Assembly: GCA_019843655.1 (NCBI GenBank)
Contig: JACDQD010000005.1
Location: forward strand, 33,119,864 to 33,183,863
DNA length: 64,000 nt
Direction: 5' to 3'
DNA from: Lethocerus indicus
Taxonomy: Eukaryota; Arthropoda; Insecta; Hemiptera; Belostomatidae
Under the pieces are notes generated by a model. The model searched no databases. It was not told the origin of the DNA and saw nothing but the letters and a program-made list of their open reading frames with translations. Every line of letters begins with the position of its first letter. Positions within the stretch are counted from its first letter, which is position 1. A program made the translations under genes and the position numbers. Shown here piece after piece: positions 35,633 through 47,729 of the stretch.

Positions 35633-38600
35633 CCTAAAAACCGTATTTTTGAGCCAATTTTGCGTCTAAAAATGCCGTTTTTGGGCCTAAAAATCGCATT
35701 TTTGAGCCAATTTTGCGTCTAAAAATGCCATTTTTGGGCCTAAAAATCGCATTTTTGAGCCAATTTTGCGTCTAAAAATGCCATTTTTGGGCCTAAAAAC
35801 CGCATTTTTGGGCCAATTTTGCGTCTAAAAATGCCATTTTTGGGCTAAAAACCGCATTTTTGGCCCAATTTTGCGTCTAAAAATGCCATTTTTGGGGCTA
35901 AAAACCGCATTTTTGGCAATTTTAATCTAAAACCATTTTGGGGCTAAAACCGCATTTTTGGCCAATTTTGCGTCTAAAATGCCATTTTGGTGCTAAAAAC
36001 CGCATTTTGGGCCAATTTGCGTCTTAAAATGCCATTTTGGGGCCTAAAAACCGCATTTTGGGCCAATTTTGCGTCTAAAAATGCTATTTTTGGGCCTAAA
36101 ACCGCATTTTTGGCCCAATTTTGCGTCTAAAAATGCCATTTTTGGGGCTAAAAACCGCATTTTTGGGCCAATTTTGCGTCTAAAAATGCCATTTTTGGGG
36201 CTAAAAACCGCATTTTTGGCCCAATTTTGCGTCTAAAAATGCCATTTTTGGTGCTAAAAACCGCATTTTTGGGCCAATTTTGCGTCTAAAAATGCCATTT
36301 TTGGGGCTAAAAACCGCATTTTTGGCCCAATTTTGCGTCTAAAAATGCCATTTTTGGTGCTAAAAACCGCATTTTTGGGCCAATTTCGCGTCTAAAAATG
36401 CCATTTTTGGGGCTAAAAACCGCATTTTTGGGCCAATTTTGCGTCTAAAATGCCATTTTGGGCCAAAACCGCATTTTTGGCCCAATTTTGCGTCTTAAAA
36501 TGCCATTTTTGGGGCTAAAACCGCATTTTTGGGCCAATTTGCGTCTAAAAATGCCATTTTTGGGGCTAAAACCGCATTTTTGGCCCAATTTTGCGTCTAA
36601 AAATGCCATTTTTGGGGCTAAAAACCGCATTTTTGGGCCAATTTTGCGTCTAAAAATGCCATTTTTGGTGCTAAAAACCGCATTTTTGGCCCAATTTTGC
36701 GTCTAAAAATGCCATTTCTGGGGCTAAAACCGCATTTTTGGGCCAATTTTGCGTCTTAAAATGCCATTTTTGGGGCTAAAAACCGCATTTTTGGCCCAAT
36801 TTTGCGTCTAAAATGCCATTTTTGGGGCTAAAAACCGCATTTTTGGGCCAATTTTGCGTCTAAAAATGCCATTTTTGGGGCTAAAAACCGCATTTTTGGC
36901 CAATTTGCGTCTAAAAATGCCATTTTTGGGCTAAAACGCATTTTGGGCCAATTTTGCGTCTAAAAATGCATTTTGGGGCTAAAACCGCATTTTGGCCAAT
37001 TTTGTCTAAAATGCCATTTTGGGCCTAAAACCGCATTTTTGGCCCAATTTTGCGTCTAAAAATGCCATTTTTGGTGCTAAAAACCGCATTTTTGGGCCAA
37101 TTTGCGTCTTAAAATGCCATTTTTGGGGCTAAAAACCGCATTTTTGGGCCAATTTTGCGTCTAAAATGTCATTTTTGGGGCTAAAAACCGCATTTTTGGG
37201 CCAATTTTGCGTCTAAAAATGCCATTTTTGGGGCTAAAAACCATTTTAAGATGATTTTGCGTCTAAAATGCCATTTTGGGGCTAAAACCGCATTTTTAGC
37301 TAATTTGCGTCTAAAATGCCATTTTGGGGCTAAAACCGCATTTTAGGCATTTTGCGTCTAAAAATGCCATTTTTGGGGCTAAAACCGCATTTTTGGGCCA
37401 ATTTTGCGTCTAAAAATGCCATTTTTGGGGCTAAAAACCGCATTTTTGGCCCAATTTTGCGTCTTAAAATGCCATTTTTGGGGCTAAAACCGCATTTTTG
37501 GGCCAATTTTGCGTCTAAAAATGCCATTTTTGGCTAAAAACGCATTTTGCCCAATTTGCGTCTAAAAATGCCATTTTTGGGGCTAAAAACCGCATTTTTG
37601 GGCCAATTTTGCGTCTAAAAATGCCATTTTTGGCTAAAAACCGCATTTTTGGGCCAATTTGCGTCTAAAAATGCCATTTTTGGGGCTAAAAACCGCATTT
37701 TTGGGCCAATTTTGCGTCTAAAATGCCATTTTTGGGCTAAAAACCGCATTTTTGGGCCAATTTTGCGTCTTAAAATGCCATTTTTGGGGCTAAAACCGCA
37801 TTTTTGGGCCAATTTTGCGTCTTAAATGCCATTTTTGGTGCTAAAAACCGCATTTTTGGCCCAATTTTGCGTCTAAAATGCCATTTTTGGGGCTAAAAAC
37901 CGCATTTTTGGGCCAATTTTGCGTCTAAAAATGCCATTTTTGGTGCTAAAACCGCATTTTAGGCCAATTTGCGTCTAAAAATGCATTTTGGGCTAAAAAC
38001 CGCATTTTTAGGCCAATTTGCGTCTAAAATGCCATTTTGGGCTAAAACCGCATTTTAGCCCAATTTGCGTCTAAATGCCATTTTTGAGCCTAAAAACCGC
38101 ATTTTGCGTCTAAAAATGCCATTTTGGGGCTAAAACCGCATTTTGGGCCAATTTGCGTCTAAAAAAGCCATTTTGGAACTAAAAACCGCATTTTTGGCCA
38201 ATTTGCGTCTTAAAATGCCATTTTGGTGCTAAAACCGCATTTTTAGGCCAATTTGCGTCTAAAATGCCATTTTGGGCCTAAAAACGCATTTTAGGCCCAA
38301 TTTTGCGTCTAAATGCCATTTTTGGGGCTAAAACCGCATTTTTGGGCCAATTTTGCGTCTAAAAATGCCATTTTTGGGGCTAAAAACCGCATTTTTGGGC
38401 CAATTTTGCGTCTAAAATGCCATTTTTGGGGCTAAAAACCGCATTTTTGGCCCAATTTTGCGTCTAAAAATGTCATTTTTGGTGCTAAAAACCGCATTTT
38501 TGGGCCAATTTTGCGTCTAAAAATGCCATTTTTGGGGCTAAAAACCGCATTTTTGGCCAATTTTGCGTCTAAAAATGCCATTTTTGGTGCTAAAAACCGC

Positions 38601-39590
38601 ATTTTTGGCCTAATTTCGCGTCTAAAAATGCCATTTTTGGGGCTAAAACCGCATTTTTGGCCAATTTTGCGTCTAAAAATGCCATTTTTGGGGCTAAAAA
38701 CCGCATTTTTGGGCCAATTTTGCGTCTTAAAATGCCATTTTTGGGGCTAAAAACCGCATTTTTGGGCCAATTTTGCGTCTTAAAATGCATTTTGGTGCTA
38801 AAAACCGCATTTTTGGCCCAATTTTGCGTCTAAAAATGCCATTTTTGGGGCTAAAAACCGCATTTTTGGGCCAATTTTGCGTCTAAAAATGTCATTTTTG
38901 GTGCTAAAAACCGCATTTTTGGGCCAATTTCGCGTCTAAAAATGCATTTTGGGGCTAAAAACCGCATTTTTGGGCCAATTTTGCGTCTAAAAATGCCATT
39001 TTTGGGGCTAAAAACCGCATTTTTGGCCCAATTTTGCGTCTAAAAATGCCATTTTTGGGGCTAAAAACCGCATTTTTGGCCCAATTTTGCGTCTAAAAAT
39101 GCCATTTTTGGGCTAAAAACCGCATTTTTGGGCCAATTTTGCGTCTAAAAATGCCATTTTGGGGCTAAAACCGCATTTTAGGCCAATTTGCGTCTAAAAT
39201 GCCATTTTGGTGCTAAAAACCGCATTTTGGCCCAATTTCGCGTCAAAATGCCATTTTGGGCCTAAAAACCGCATTTTGGGTATTTTGCGTCTAAAATGCC
39301 ATTTGGGCTAAAACCGCATTTTAGATGATTTGCGTCTAAAATGCCATTTTGGGTCTAAAACCGCATTTTAGGCCAATTTTGCGTCTTAAAATGCCATTTT
39401 GGGGCTAAAACCGCATTTTGGGCCAATTTGCGTCTAAAATGCCATTTTGGGGCTAAAACCGCATTTGGGCCCATTTTGCGTCTAAAATGCCATTTTGCGT
39501 CTAAAATGCCATTTTGCGTCTAAAATGCCATTTTGCTAAAAATGCCATTTTTGCGTCTAAATGCATTTAGGGGCCAATTTTGCGTCTAAA
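35633..39590 (+). repeat. 53-bp satellite array, plus orientation, about 75 copies
   Basis: The unit is about 53 bp: AAAAATGCCATTTTTGGGGC, then TAAAAACCGCATTTTTGGGC, then CAATTTTGCGTCT. The two AT-flanked halves resemble each other. Variants GGGG/GGTG/GGCC in the first half alternate in places, suggesting a higher-order pattern. Open frames on both strands here are satellite translations. Confidence 0.97.
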
Positions 39591-40078
39591 AATACCGGGC
39601 CAATTTGCGTCTAAAATGACATTTTTTGACGGTCTAAAACGCATTTTGGTCGCCTTTTTACGTCAAAATGTCATTTTGGGCCTAAAACCGCATTGGTCCA
39701 ATTTGCTTAAATACCATTTTGGCTTAAAACCGCATTTTCATCAAAAACCTCATTTTGGTCTAAAAATGTTTTTTGTACATGGTTTCGGATTTGGCGTAAA
39801 ATGGTATTTGCGGCTGTTTTAAACGCATTTTGTGTCGAAAATATTGGTCTCGGTGCTGTTTTATGCGCATTTCAGTTTGCCTAAAATGGTTTTCTGATGC
39901 GTTTTAGACGCTTTTTGGTGTTTTTAAAAGACGGGGTTCATCATATTTTAAACGCGCTATTTTGTGGTGGTGACATTACGGGTTGTTTCGGATTTATTGT
40001 CAAACGGCATATTCAGGTGGTGGAAAAAATGTTTTGCAGCCGTTCAATTGATGTTTGACGGAGCATGTTTTCAGGCGT
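39591..40078. repeat. Degenerate interruption of the 53-bp array
   Basis: Monomer identity decays steadily to the right, ending in GGAGCATGTTTTCAGGCGTCT. Then the regular array restarts abruptly. A similar phrase (GAGCATGTTTTCAGACGTC) marks the final right edge at 40952-40973. Confidence 0.75.
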
Positions 40079-40950
40079 CTAAAAATGCCATTTTTGGGGC
40101 TAAAAACCGCATTTTTGGGCCAATTTTGCGTCTTAAAATGCCATTTTTGGGGCTAAAAACCGCATTTTTGGGCCAATTTTGCGTCTAAAATGCCATTTTT
40201 GGGGCTAAAACCGCATTTTTGGCCCAATTTTGCGTCTTAAAATGCCATTTTTGGGGCTAAAAACCGCATTTTTGGGCCAATTTTGCGTCTTAAAATGCCA
40301 TTTTTGGGGCTAAAAACCGCATTTTTGGGCCAATTTTGCGTCTAAAAATGCCATTTTTGGGCTAAAAACCGCATTTTTGGGCCAATTTTGCGTCTAAAAA
40401 TGCCATTTTTGGGGCTAAAAACCGCATTTTTGGGCCAATTTTGCGTCTTAAAATGCCATTTTTGGGGCTAAAAACCGCATTTTGGGCCAATTTTGCGTCT
40501 TAAAATGCCATTTTTGGGGCTAAAAACCGCATTTTTGGCCCAATTTTGCGTCTAAAAAGACATTTTTAAGGCTAAAACCGCATTTTGGCCAATTTGCGTC
40601 TAAAAATGCCATTTTAGGGCTAAAAACCGCATTTTGGGCCAATTTGCGTCTAAAATCCATTTTGGGCTAAACGCATTTTTGTTTTGCGTCTAAAATGCCA
40701 TTTTGGTGCTAAAAACCGCATTTTGGGCCAATTTGCGTCTAAAAATGCCATTTTTGGGGCTAAAAACCGCATTTTTGGGCCAATTTCGCGTCTAAAAATG
40801 CCATTTTTGGGGCTAAAAACCGCATTTTCGGCCTAATTTCGCGTCTAAAAATGCCATTTTTGAGACTAAAAACCGCATTTTCGGCCCAATTTCGCGTCTA
40901 AAAATGCCATTTTTGAGGCTAAAAACCGCATTTTTGGCCTAATTTCAGGC
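40079..40950 (+). repeat. 53-bp satellite array, second block
   Basis: About 16 further monomers, very similar to those before the interruption. The array ends at AATTTCAGGCCATGAGCATG. Confidence 0.95.
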
Positions 40951-41700
40951 CATGAGCATGTTTTCAGACGTCAGATCGTTGATCGTCAGAAAGGGCGCAT
41001 TCGGGATCTAATTGTTGCGCGAATGCGTTCTGTCCGTCGTAAAAGGTATACGCTGTTGAATAACTACTGGGAAGAGTTGTCGTCCTCAAGGTCTGCCGCA
41101 TTCCTTGCCCAGCAATTGCGCGTCTGTTGGGCAATTTCGCAGAACGGTGCAAAAGTCAACCGGGCTTCGTGGGAGTCTTGACCGATTGTCAGTTCTCACA
41201 CGGTTTTATGTTTTCAACAACTGTCAGTATTATTTAAAAAGTAGTCGTCGTCGTCGTCGGCACGACATTCTGAATTTTATCTGGGTCGGCACAACAAGTG
41301 GCCTCGTACATATTTTTAATCTATGTGCGCGTAGATAAGCCGTAGACAGTTTTGAATTGGATACAATCAGATTCTCTGCAATGTCTGCAGTGTTGAACTA
41401 TGGCTATCTGAATCACAATAACGGCCTTTATTCAATATATTCAATAAATTTATTAATTTATTATTTATATTATTATTAATTAACGGCCGTCATCGACCTC
41501 CACCGGACGTCCAGAGTGTTGTGTTGTTACGTACTTAAAAATATGTAAACGCCACTTTTGTCTGTATATATATATATATACCCTACCTGTATATTACCTA
41601 CTGTTATATATCCTACCCTTATTGATAATTTCAACCTCTTGGTGTAAATATCCGTTTCAGTTATACCCCCCACCCCGATAGACGGTATCGGAATGAAAAA

Positions 41701-41738
<38 letters not shown>

Positions 41739-42267
41739 GTATAAAATCCCTTCGGCAGGAAAGATCGCATCCAATTTCTGAGATGACAAGCGAACAATAA
41801 AGGGTTGAAGGGCGGCCGCCTATCCGTCAGAAGGGTTGGAGGGATGAGGGATGATAATATCGGACGATTCGAACTTTATACAGACACTATTCGTCCGACA
41901 CATTCTCTAGAAGCGTTTTTTGGACCGAAAACAAAAAGAAAAAAAGAAATTTTTTCGCGTATTCTCGCTGGAATTTGAATCTACAAAACTGATACAATCG
42001 GACGTATACGATTGTAAATCGTTTATTGTACATAATAAATCCCCATTGCCCGGATTGCAATTAGTAGAACCGCCTTCAGCCCAAGGGCCTAAGAGAGTGG
42101 GGCGTTGTAGGGCCAACCCCGACACTAAAGTGATATAATAAGGGCCTAGGGGCTTTATAGTTTATTTTCAACCCCATTACAACGCGGTTAATTAACGCGT
42201 ATTACCCGGTAACAAACTGGAAACGTAAATAGTTGTAACTTTTATTTTTGAACTTATTCAGCCTTAT
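40951..42267. other. No gene recognised; small mariner-like pieces
   Basis: Family C words occur at 41283-41323 (CACAACAAGTGG...GTACATATTTTTAA) and reversed at 41519-41567. A (GTC)n stretch is near 41245-41262 and a (TA)n run at 41703-41731. No exon-like stretch. Confidence 0.5.
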
Positions 42268-42390
42268 ATACATAGAGAGTGGTCCAAAAAAATGTATCCA
42301 CCTTTTAACAGTCCATAACTTGCAAACTAATTGAGAGTTTTATCTCATTTTTGGTGAAATTAGCTTAAAGTCCAACTTGAAGATTGTATA
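42268..42390 (+). mobile_element. Family A element, left-end fragment A4
   Basis: It starts GTGGTCCAAAAAAATGTATCC and keeps CCATAACTTGCAAACTAATT and TAGCTTAAAGTCCAACTTGA, then breaks off. No right end. Confidence 0.8.
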
Positions 42391-44790
42391 AAGCCAGAAT
42401 AGTTTTCTCCTACCGGTTACCAGTTTTTCCTACGGCAGGACGCCTAAGGGATGTTCCCTCGCTCTCGTTTCAATATCCTCTTGGGGGAATTTTTGAAAAA
42501 CGTCCGTAGACGTTACGAATAATGGGGATAACGGCCGTTTTACGTTGGGGGTGTCGCCAAAAATAATGAAAGTTCGGCGCAGTATTTATACCCCGGCTAA
42601 GGGGTAAAGTACAAAGATAATCGGGTAATGACTGATTCGGACCGAGTACAAAGTATAATTGAAACAGTAGGGAAGAGGGTTTTTTTATAAATTTTATTTT
42701 ATTCAGTAGTAACTACCCCGTCTGGCTGGCTGCAGACCGGTAACAGACAGGTCTGGGATTATAGAAAATTAAAGGGGTTGACGGGGCAGAAGGGTGGCAG
42801 ATTATACAAATTTGTTCCGGCATTGGAAGGTTGGGGTTGAGGTGAATTGAACGATTTTCATTGCAATCTCATTGGTGAAACCCTTTCAATTTACCCCACC
42901 ACAACAGCAACAGCAGGGGTTGAATTTTACAATAATCATCCCACAGCCGGGTCCAAATTTTACCGTTATTGCGATTTTCGACGCCGCAAAAAGTTTTTTA
43001 ATTCAACTCAAAAGACGGAAGGGTGGAGGGGGGTTGGGGGCGGAAAATGCGATGCCCCCCCCCCCAATCAACATAAAGGTTTCGCAATTTTCCCTGCAGA
43101 AACGTACCCACAAATGCAATCAGAACGAAATCAGCGTTTTTTTTTTCACCCCCACCCCCTATTCAGATTCCATTGTACTACAGGGTTGAGAGAGAGAGAC
43201 AGAGAGAGAGAGAGGGAGGACTCTGAAACGGTTGAACTACCCCAAAAAAAGGGAAGTTCAATAAGGGCACAATACGACATTTGTCCTGAAGGGAGAAGGA
43301 CAAAGGGAGAACAACAGGTCCGCCTGGATATCGTCAAACGGGATTAAATATTATACTACATAGATCTAGAGTTTTTTTTTAACATTACTGGTGTAACGAT
43401 CGGGAAAATTTACAATAAAATATTAGGGTTTTTTTTTTATTATTGTTAACTTTCCTTCTAGGGGGTTGGAAACACCAGAATTTCCCTTACAGGAGTATGA
43501 AAAATTTAGGGATTGTCTGGAATTGGGCTAACGGAGGACGTTAAATATCGGTAACGTCAAGTAATTGAGGGTTGAAATCAAGGTTGAGCTCTGCGAAAAT
43601 TTGAAATTGTACCCAAAATCTCGTTTTTTTTTTTTTTTTTTTTTTGAAATCGGAAAATCTACCATCGTATAGCGTCCGGGCGTAAGTTCGATACTGAGTC
43701 TCGAATTAATGACAAATTGTTGTTTTGTGTGGCTGGGGTTGAACCACCCCCCCACCCAACAAACAACCGGGGTGAAATTGCAGTGTGTTTAGGGGTGAGG
43801 GTTTGGGGGTAGGGCAGGGAGGGAGGGTAGTGCCGTTATTGCAGCACAGCTTCAATGGTGGGGCGTAATTCAACTGCAACTACCCCCTACAACCCCTGAA
43901 ACCGCACCCCCCAAGCCAGCAATTCCCAATAGGTCTTAATCGTTCGCTCGGATTGCCAAATTGTGGCACGATCGAATAATTTCGACGCCGACCGAGTTCA
44001 TTTTCGATATTCGCTTCGATATCGATGCGAACAGAACTTTAAGTTGCCTTAAAAACTCCCAGTTGTAAATTTTATTAAAGTATTTTCAAATATTAATTTT
44101 GCATAGAAATCTTTTAGCGACTCGGATAAAAATATTCGAACACTTGGTTGTCGTTTTTCGTGGATAATTATTGTTTTCGAAGTTGAGAAATAAAATTTTC
44201 GCAGTAAAATACAAATTTTTGTCACCGGCCATATTTGGGCCCTTTGCAAAGGGCCGACCCCTCGTTTCAGACCATAATACATTTTCCATACGGGGTTGGG
44301 GTGGCGGGTGTCGTGTGTGATGCGGCCCGAACCTTCGGAAAATTAACTGCTGCACCCCCACCCCACCCCCACCCCCGACAACCAACCCCTAATACCACTA
44401 ACCCACCACCTTTCCTCAGATTTAGCGTTGAATTACGTTCCAATTATTCCGTAATCCGATCGCCGGAACACGACGACGACAATAACGAGCCAACCCCTAA
44501 TCCTGCAACCCTTATATTGCCTCTGTCGAAAACACAACAACCCTACCCCCCGCTCAACATCCCTTTAAAATTTGTCATATTTCGCCCAATAATCAGTAAT
44601 ATGACGTCAGCCTCAAGTAACGTAACATTTTTCATTTTGGCATCGGTTTTGTTAAAGTTATAATTTTCAATTTACATTACCGAACCGTTATCGAAAGAGA
44701 TTTTCCCGATTATCACGACAATATTGTTGAATATTCACGATCAATGTACCATATCGATGTATCATTTGTATTTAAAGATATAAAACTTGT
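42391..44790. other. No gene recognised
   Basis: Non-coding by eye. It has a (GA)n-rich patch at 43186-43215, a T-run at 43626-43645 and several C/G runs. Open frames up to 166 codons here show low-complexity composition only. Confidence 0.5.
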
Positions 44791-44807
44791 CGGTTGGGGG
44801 GTTGGCC

Positions 44808-44945
44808 GCTCGCCATCTTCAGTAGCGCTGTGTCAGTCACTTTGGATGTTTTTTTTTTTGTGCTGGGGCACCTTCACTGCACTGTGTCACTTGTACTAAA
44901 AAAAAAAAACGTCCAAGTGCCGCTACTGAAGACTGAAACCTCGGA
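44808..44945. mobile_element. Foldback family E, short copy E7
   Basis: GCCGCTCGCCATCTTCAGTAGCG at the left and GCCGCTACTGAAGAC at the right, with TTTGGATGTTTTTT and its partner ACGTCCAAGTG between. Confidence 0.75.
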
Positions 44946-45554
44946 AATTCTATCAATATGTAACCATTTAAATCCGGTCTTCGGCCGTGGAAAATTTGTA
45001 ATAAATTCCGGTAGTCCTTTGGCCGGCGGCGTGCAGGGGGTGGGGGGTTTGAGAACACGTAGAAAAAAAAGAAAAGAAAAGGACAAATAGAGGACGAAAT
45101 AAAAGGGCAGAGAGAGGCGGACGGGTTGGTTTGTGTGTGTGTTTTTTTTTCGCTCATCCCTCCGCTCACCCTTCAGTAACAACACGGGTGCAAATTGAGG
45201 GCAAATCTTTTTCACCCCGAGTTTGGGGGGGTTGGTCGGTTGTCCCACTCCCTTAACGTTAACGTCGACCAGAAAAAACAAAACAAAAAAACTACCCCTC
45301 AGACAACTCTGTGGAAAAACTTCTTCACCATGAACGGAGGACACGGGGGTTGATTTCAGTGGGGCGAGGGCGGGAGGAGAGCTGACGCCAACAATATAAC
45401 GCCGAATTACAAATTCTAGAAGATTGAAACTCCCTTTAAAAAAAAAAAATAGATGGAAGTTCAACCGAAGCGGAGGAAAAAATCCTGAGTACCTGAGGGG
45501 AGGTTTTTCCTATTTCCGAACGAGTCATTGAATCCAATGAAAATTGTAATATAT
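44946..45554. other. No gene recognised
   Basis: Purine- and pyrimidine-biased stretches produce a 196-codon minus-strand frame with poly-Phe and proline-rich runs; nothing resembles a known domain. Confidence 0.5.
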
Positions 45555-45622
45555 CGGCAACTAAGTAATTGCGTAATTTACCGACAACAAGTGCGTAGTT
45601 GTACATATTTTTAAGTACGTCA
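45555..45622 (+). mobile_element. Family C fragment
   Basis: CGGCAACTAAGTAATTGCG, then TTTACCGACAACAAGTGCG and TTGTACATATTTTTAAGTACG. Same series as at 12899. Confidence 0.6.
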
Positions 45623-46030
45623 CAACCAAAGCAATGTTCACGGCCAAATCCATTGTTAGGAAAATGGAAAATATGAATTGAGGATATTGTTTATAGCCAT
45701 TTTCTATTAGGATTTATATTAAACCCTACGGAGGGAAATTCAGTTGCGTTAGGTATCGTTGATACCTTAAGGAAGATGATTTTGGGGCATCCACGGCCCT
45801 TTGTCTTCATTTGGGGGTGGGGAGGGGAGCAGGAGGCTTATATTAAAATATACCGGGGGACGGGGGGGTTTTCCTTTGTCCGGGAAAATCGAGGGCTTCA
45901 GGCCGTGAATATGGATATTCCTTCATCCCTTGTCTTCGACGAACCCCCGCAATTCAAATATCGTCGGGGGTAGGGGTGGGGGTTAAGGGTCCCTTGGGCC
46001 CCATATTACCCCACCAGGCACGTATGAAAA

Positions 46031-46070
46031 TTGCGCCGGGATTCGAACCCGGGCCGTCGCGTTAATAGAT
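46031..46070 (-). ncRNA. tRNA-like 3' fragment (probable tRNA-derived repeat)
   Basis: The minus strand reads ATTAACGCGACGGCCCGGG, then TTCGAATCCCGGCGCA. CCGGG-TTCGAAT-CCCGG is a perfect five-pair T-arm with a pol III B box. No D-arm, anticodon arm or A box precedes it; instead there is a T-run. It is therefore a fragment, probably from a tRNA-derived SINE, and not a working tRNA. Confidence 0.55.
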
Positions 46071-46447
46071 CAAAAAAAAAATTGTCCCGAAAACGACCCG
46101 TTAGGGGATGTAAAATAAATACGTCCCGGCTCTGAATCGAAAAAAAAAAACAACAAAAAAACAAAGAGATTGTTTTTGAAGAGGAGAACAGAAAAGTGAA
46201 AAAAAATACGGTTGACTCCGTAGGGCGTGGGAATTCTTCTGCCCTCAGGTGTAGAAGGGCCGGCGAAACAAAGGGGAAGAAAGTAGAGAAAAATATAAAT
46301 GAAAAAAGAAAATAAGACGGGAACCACCACCCACCCGGAAGTCTGTTTTTCTTCCCTTATATTCACACAGTATACTCCAACCCTCAGCCCTTTCCCCCTA
46401 TTACTACACTGTTATGTTTCCCTTCCAAAGGACCTTTTGATTAAACT

Positions 46448-46450
<3 letters not shown>

Positions 46451-46499
<49 letters not shown>
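46451..46499. repeat. (TA)n microsatellite
   Basis: A TA run of about 49 bp directly to the left of a family A end. Confidence 0.95.
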
Positions 46500-46503
<4 letters not shown>

Positions 46504-46506
<3 letters not shown>

Positions 46507-46615
46507 CGAGGGGTCCAAAAAAAAATGTATCCACCGTTTTAAAAGTCCATAATTTACAAACTAATTGACGGAGTTGTCTCATTTTTGGTGATGTTACAGT
46601 TTTTGTAGTTCTACT
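46504..46615 (+). mobile_element. Family A element, left-end fragment A5
   Basis: It starts CGAGGGGTCCAAAAAAAAAT and continues GTCCATAATTTACAAACTAA and TCTCATTTTTGGTGATGT, then is lost. Confidence 0.75.
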
Positions 46616-47725
46616 TAAATTTGTTTCTACAAGCCAACAAATCTTGTATTTCAACCCTCGAGTTTTCGTTTCAACTTTCTATTTGTTCTACACTGAAGAA
46701 CTAAATTTATTTTAAAAATCCTAGCGTCATCATCCCCCGTGATAAAGTATATGGAAAACCGTTCGTTCAATCACCGAATATAATGAAATATTTATTCAAC
46801 AATCGACCTATATAGAATTTAAATATTGTCGCCATTTCAAAATACATTTCTGCTTTAGTTTAACTTGAAATTCTCTGAGATAATTGCACAGGGAAAAGGG
46901 GGGACCTTTGGGATAAAGTCCCGAGTAAAATAAACACGGGCACAAAGAGGAAGACGAAGAAGTAGAAGAAGAAGAAGAGGAATAAGGACCGAGTTTCATT
47001 AGGTTCTTCTTTCTGGATTTAAAATTCAAACTAAATATAAATAAGGGGGCGGCCCCCCTAAAAAGTAGTTGTTTAGACCCCCCCTCGCAGGAGAAGTTTT
47101 AGTTGTAGTTAGACCGCGGCCGGAGGCTCATTTAAGTTCAAAGACTTAAACGAAGTTGGGCCCCCCTTGACGACGGACTGGGGCCCCCCAGAAACGAGCA
47201 GGGTGGGGAGGTGGGGGCGAGAGTTTCTGAAAAAAAAAAAAAAAAAAAAGCAGAACACAAAAGGAAGTCTTAAAAGGGATGAGGAGGGAGGGGGGGGGGC
47301 GCTCTCAGAAAATAATGGACGGGGCCCAATAATGGCTTACAGGCCGGAGTATTTGCCCAAGTGATTAGAGATAGATATTGTCCGAAGGGCCAAATAAAAA
47401 GGGCACTTTTTAGTGAAAAGCCCTCTCCTCCTCCTCCTCCTCCGACCGTTGAAAACTTCTTGCAATTCCCAGTAGTTAGTCTCAAGGGGTGGATTTTTTG
47501 TAATTATGAAAATTTCAAATTTCCGAAATTTTTTAGCGGATAGGCCCAATTGAAGTTCATGTCCAAAGTAACGGACTTTATATTCGTTCTTGGAAGGACG
47601 CAAAATACCTTTTCTGTAATCAATTCTTACACGATTTATTGATAACTGGAACTTGTAAATTTTTAATAAAATTCGCCTCAATATCTCCGCTCATGGTTAC
47701 CTGTTTAATATTGACCAAACTCTTT
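46616..47725. other. No gene recognised
   Basis: It contains a (GAA)n-like patch at 46945-46985, A-runs at 47230-47250 and a (CTC)n patch at 47424-47442. No coding or RNA evidence. Confidence 0.5.
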
Positions 47726-47729
47726 TCTC

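Noticed and set aside
33391..40188. Many 60-90 codon frames with repeated peptides on both strands
   Set aside because: They are satellite monomers read through; 53- and 104-bp periods are not multiples of three, and each frame soon stops.
42847..43347. 166-codon plus-strand frame
   Set aside because: Low-complexity, includes a GA-repeat translation, overlaps an equally long frame in another register.
44874..45464. 196-codon minus-strand frame
   Set aside because: Poly-Phe and proline-rich low complexity over an E7 foldback copy; no splice-consistent or domain evidence.
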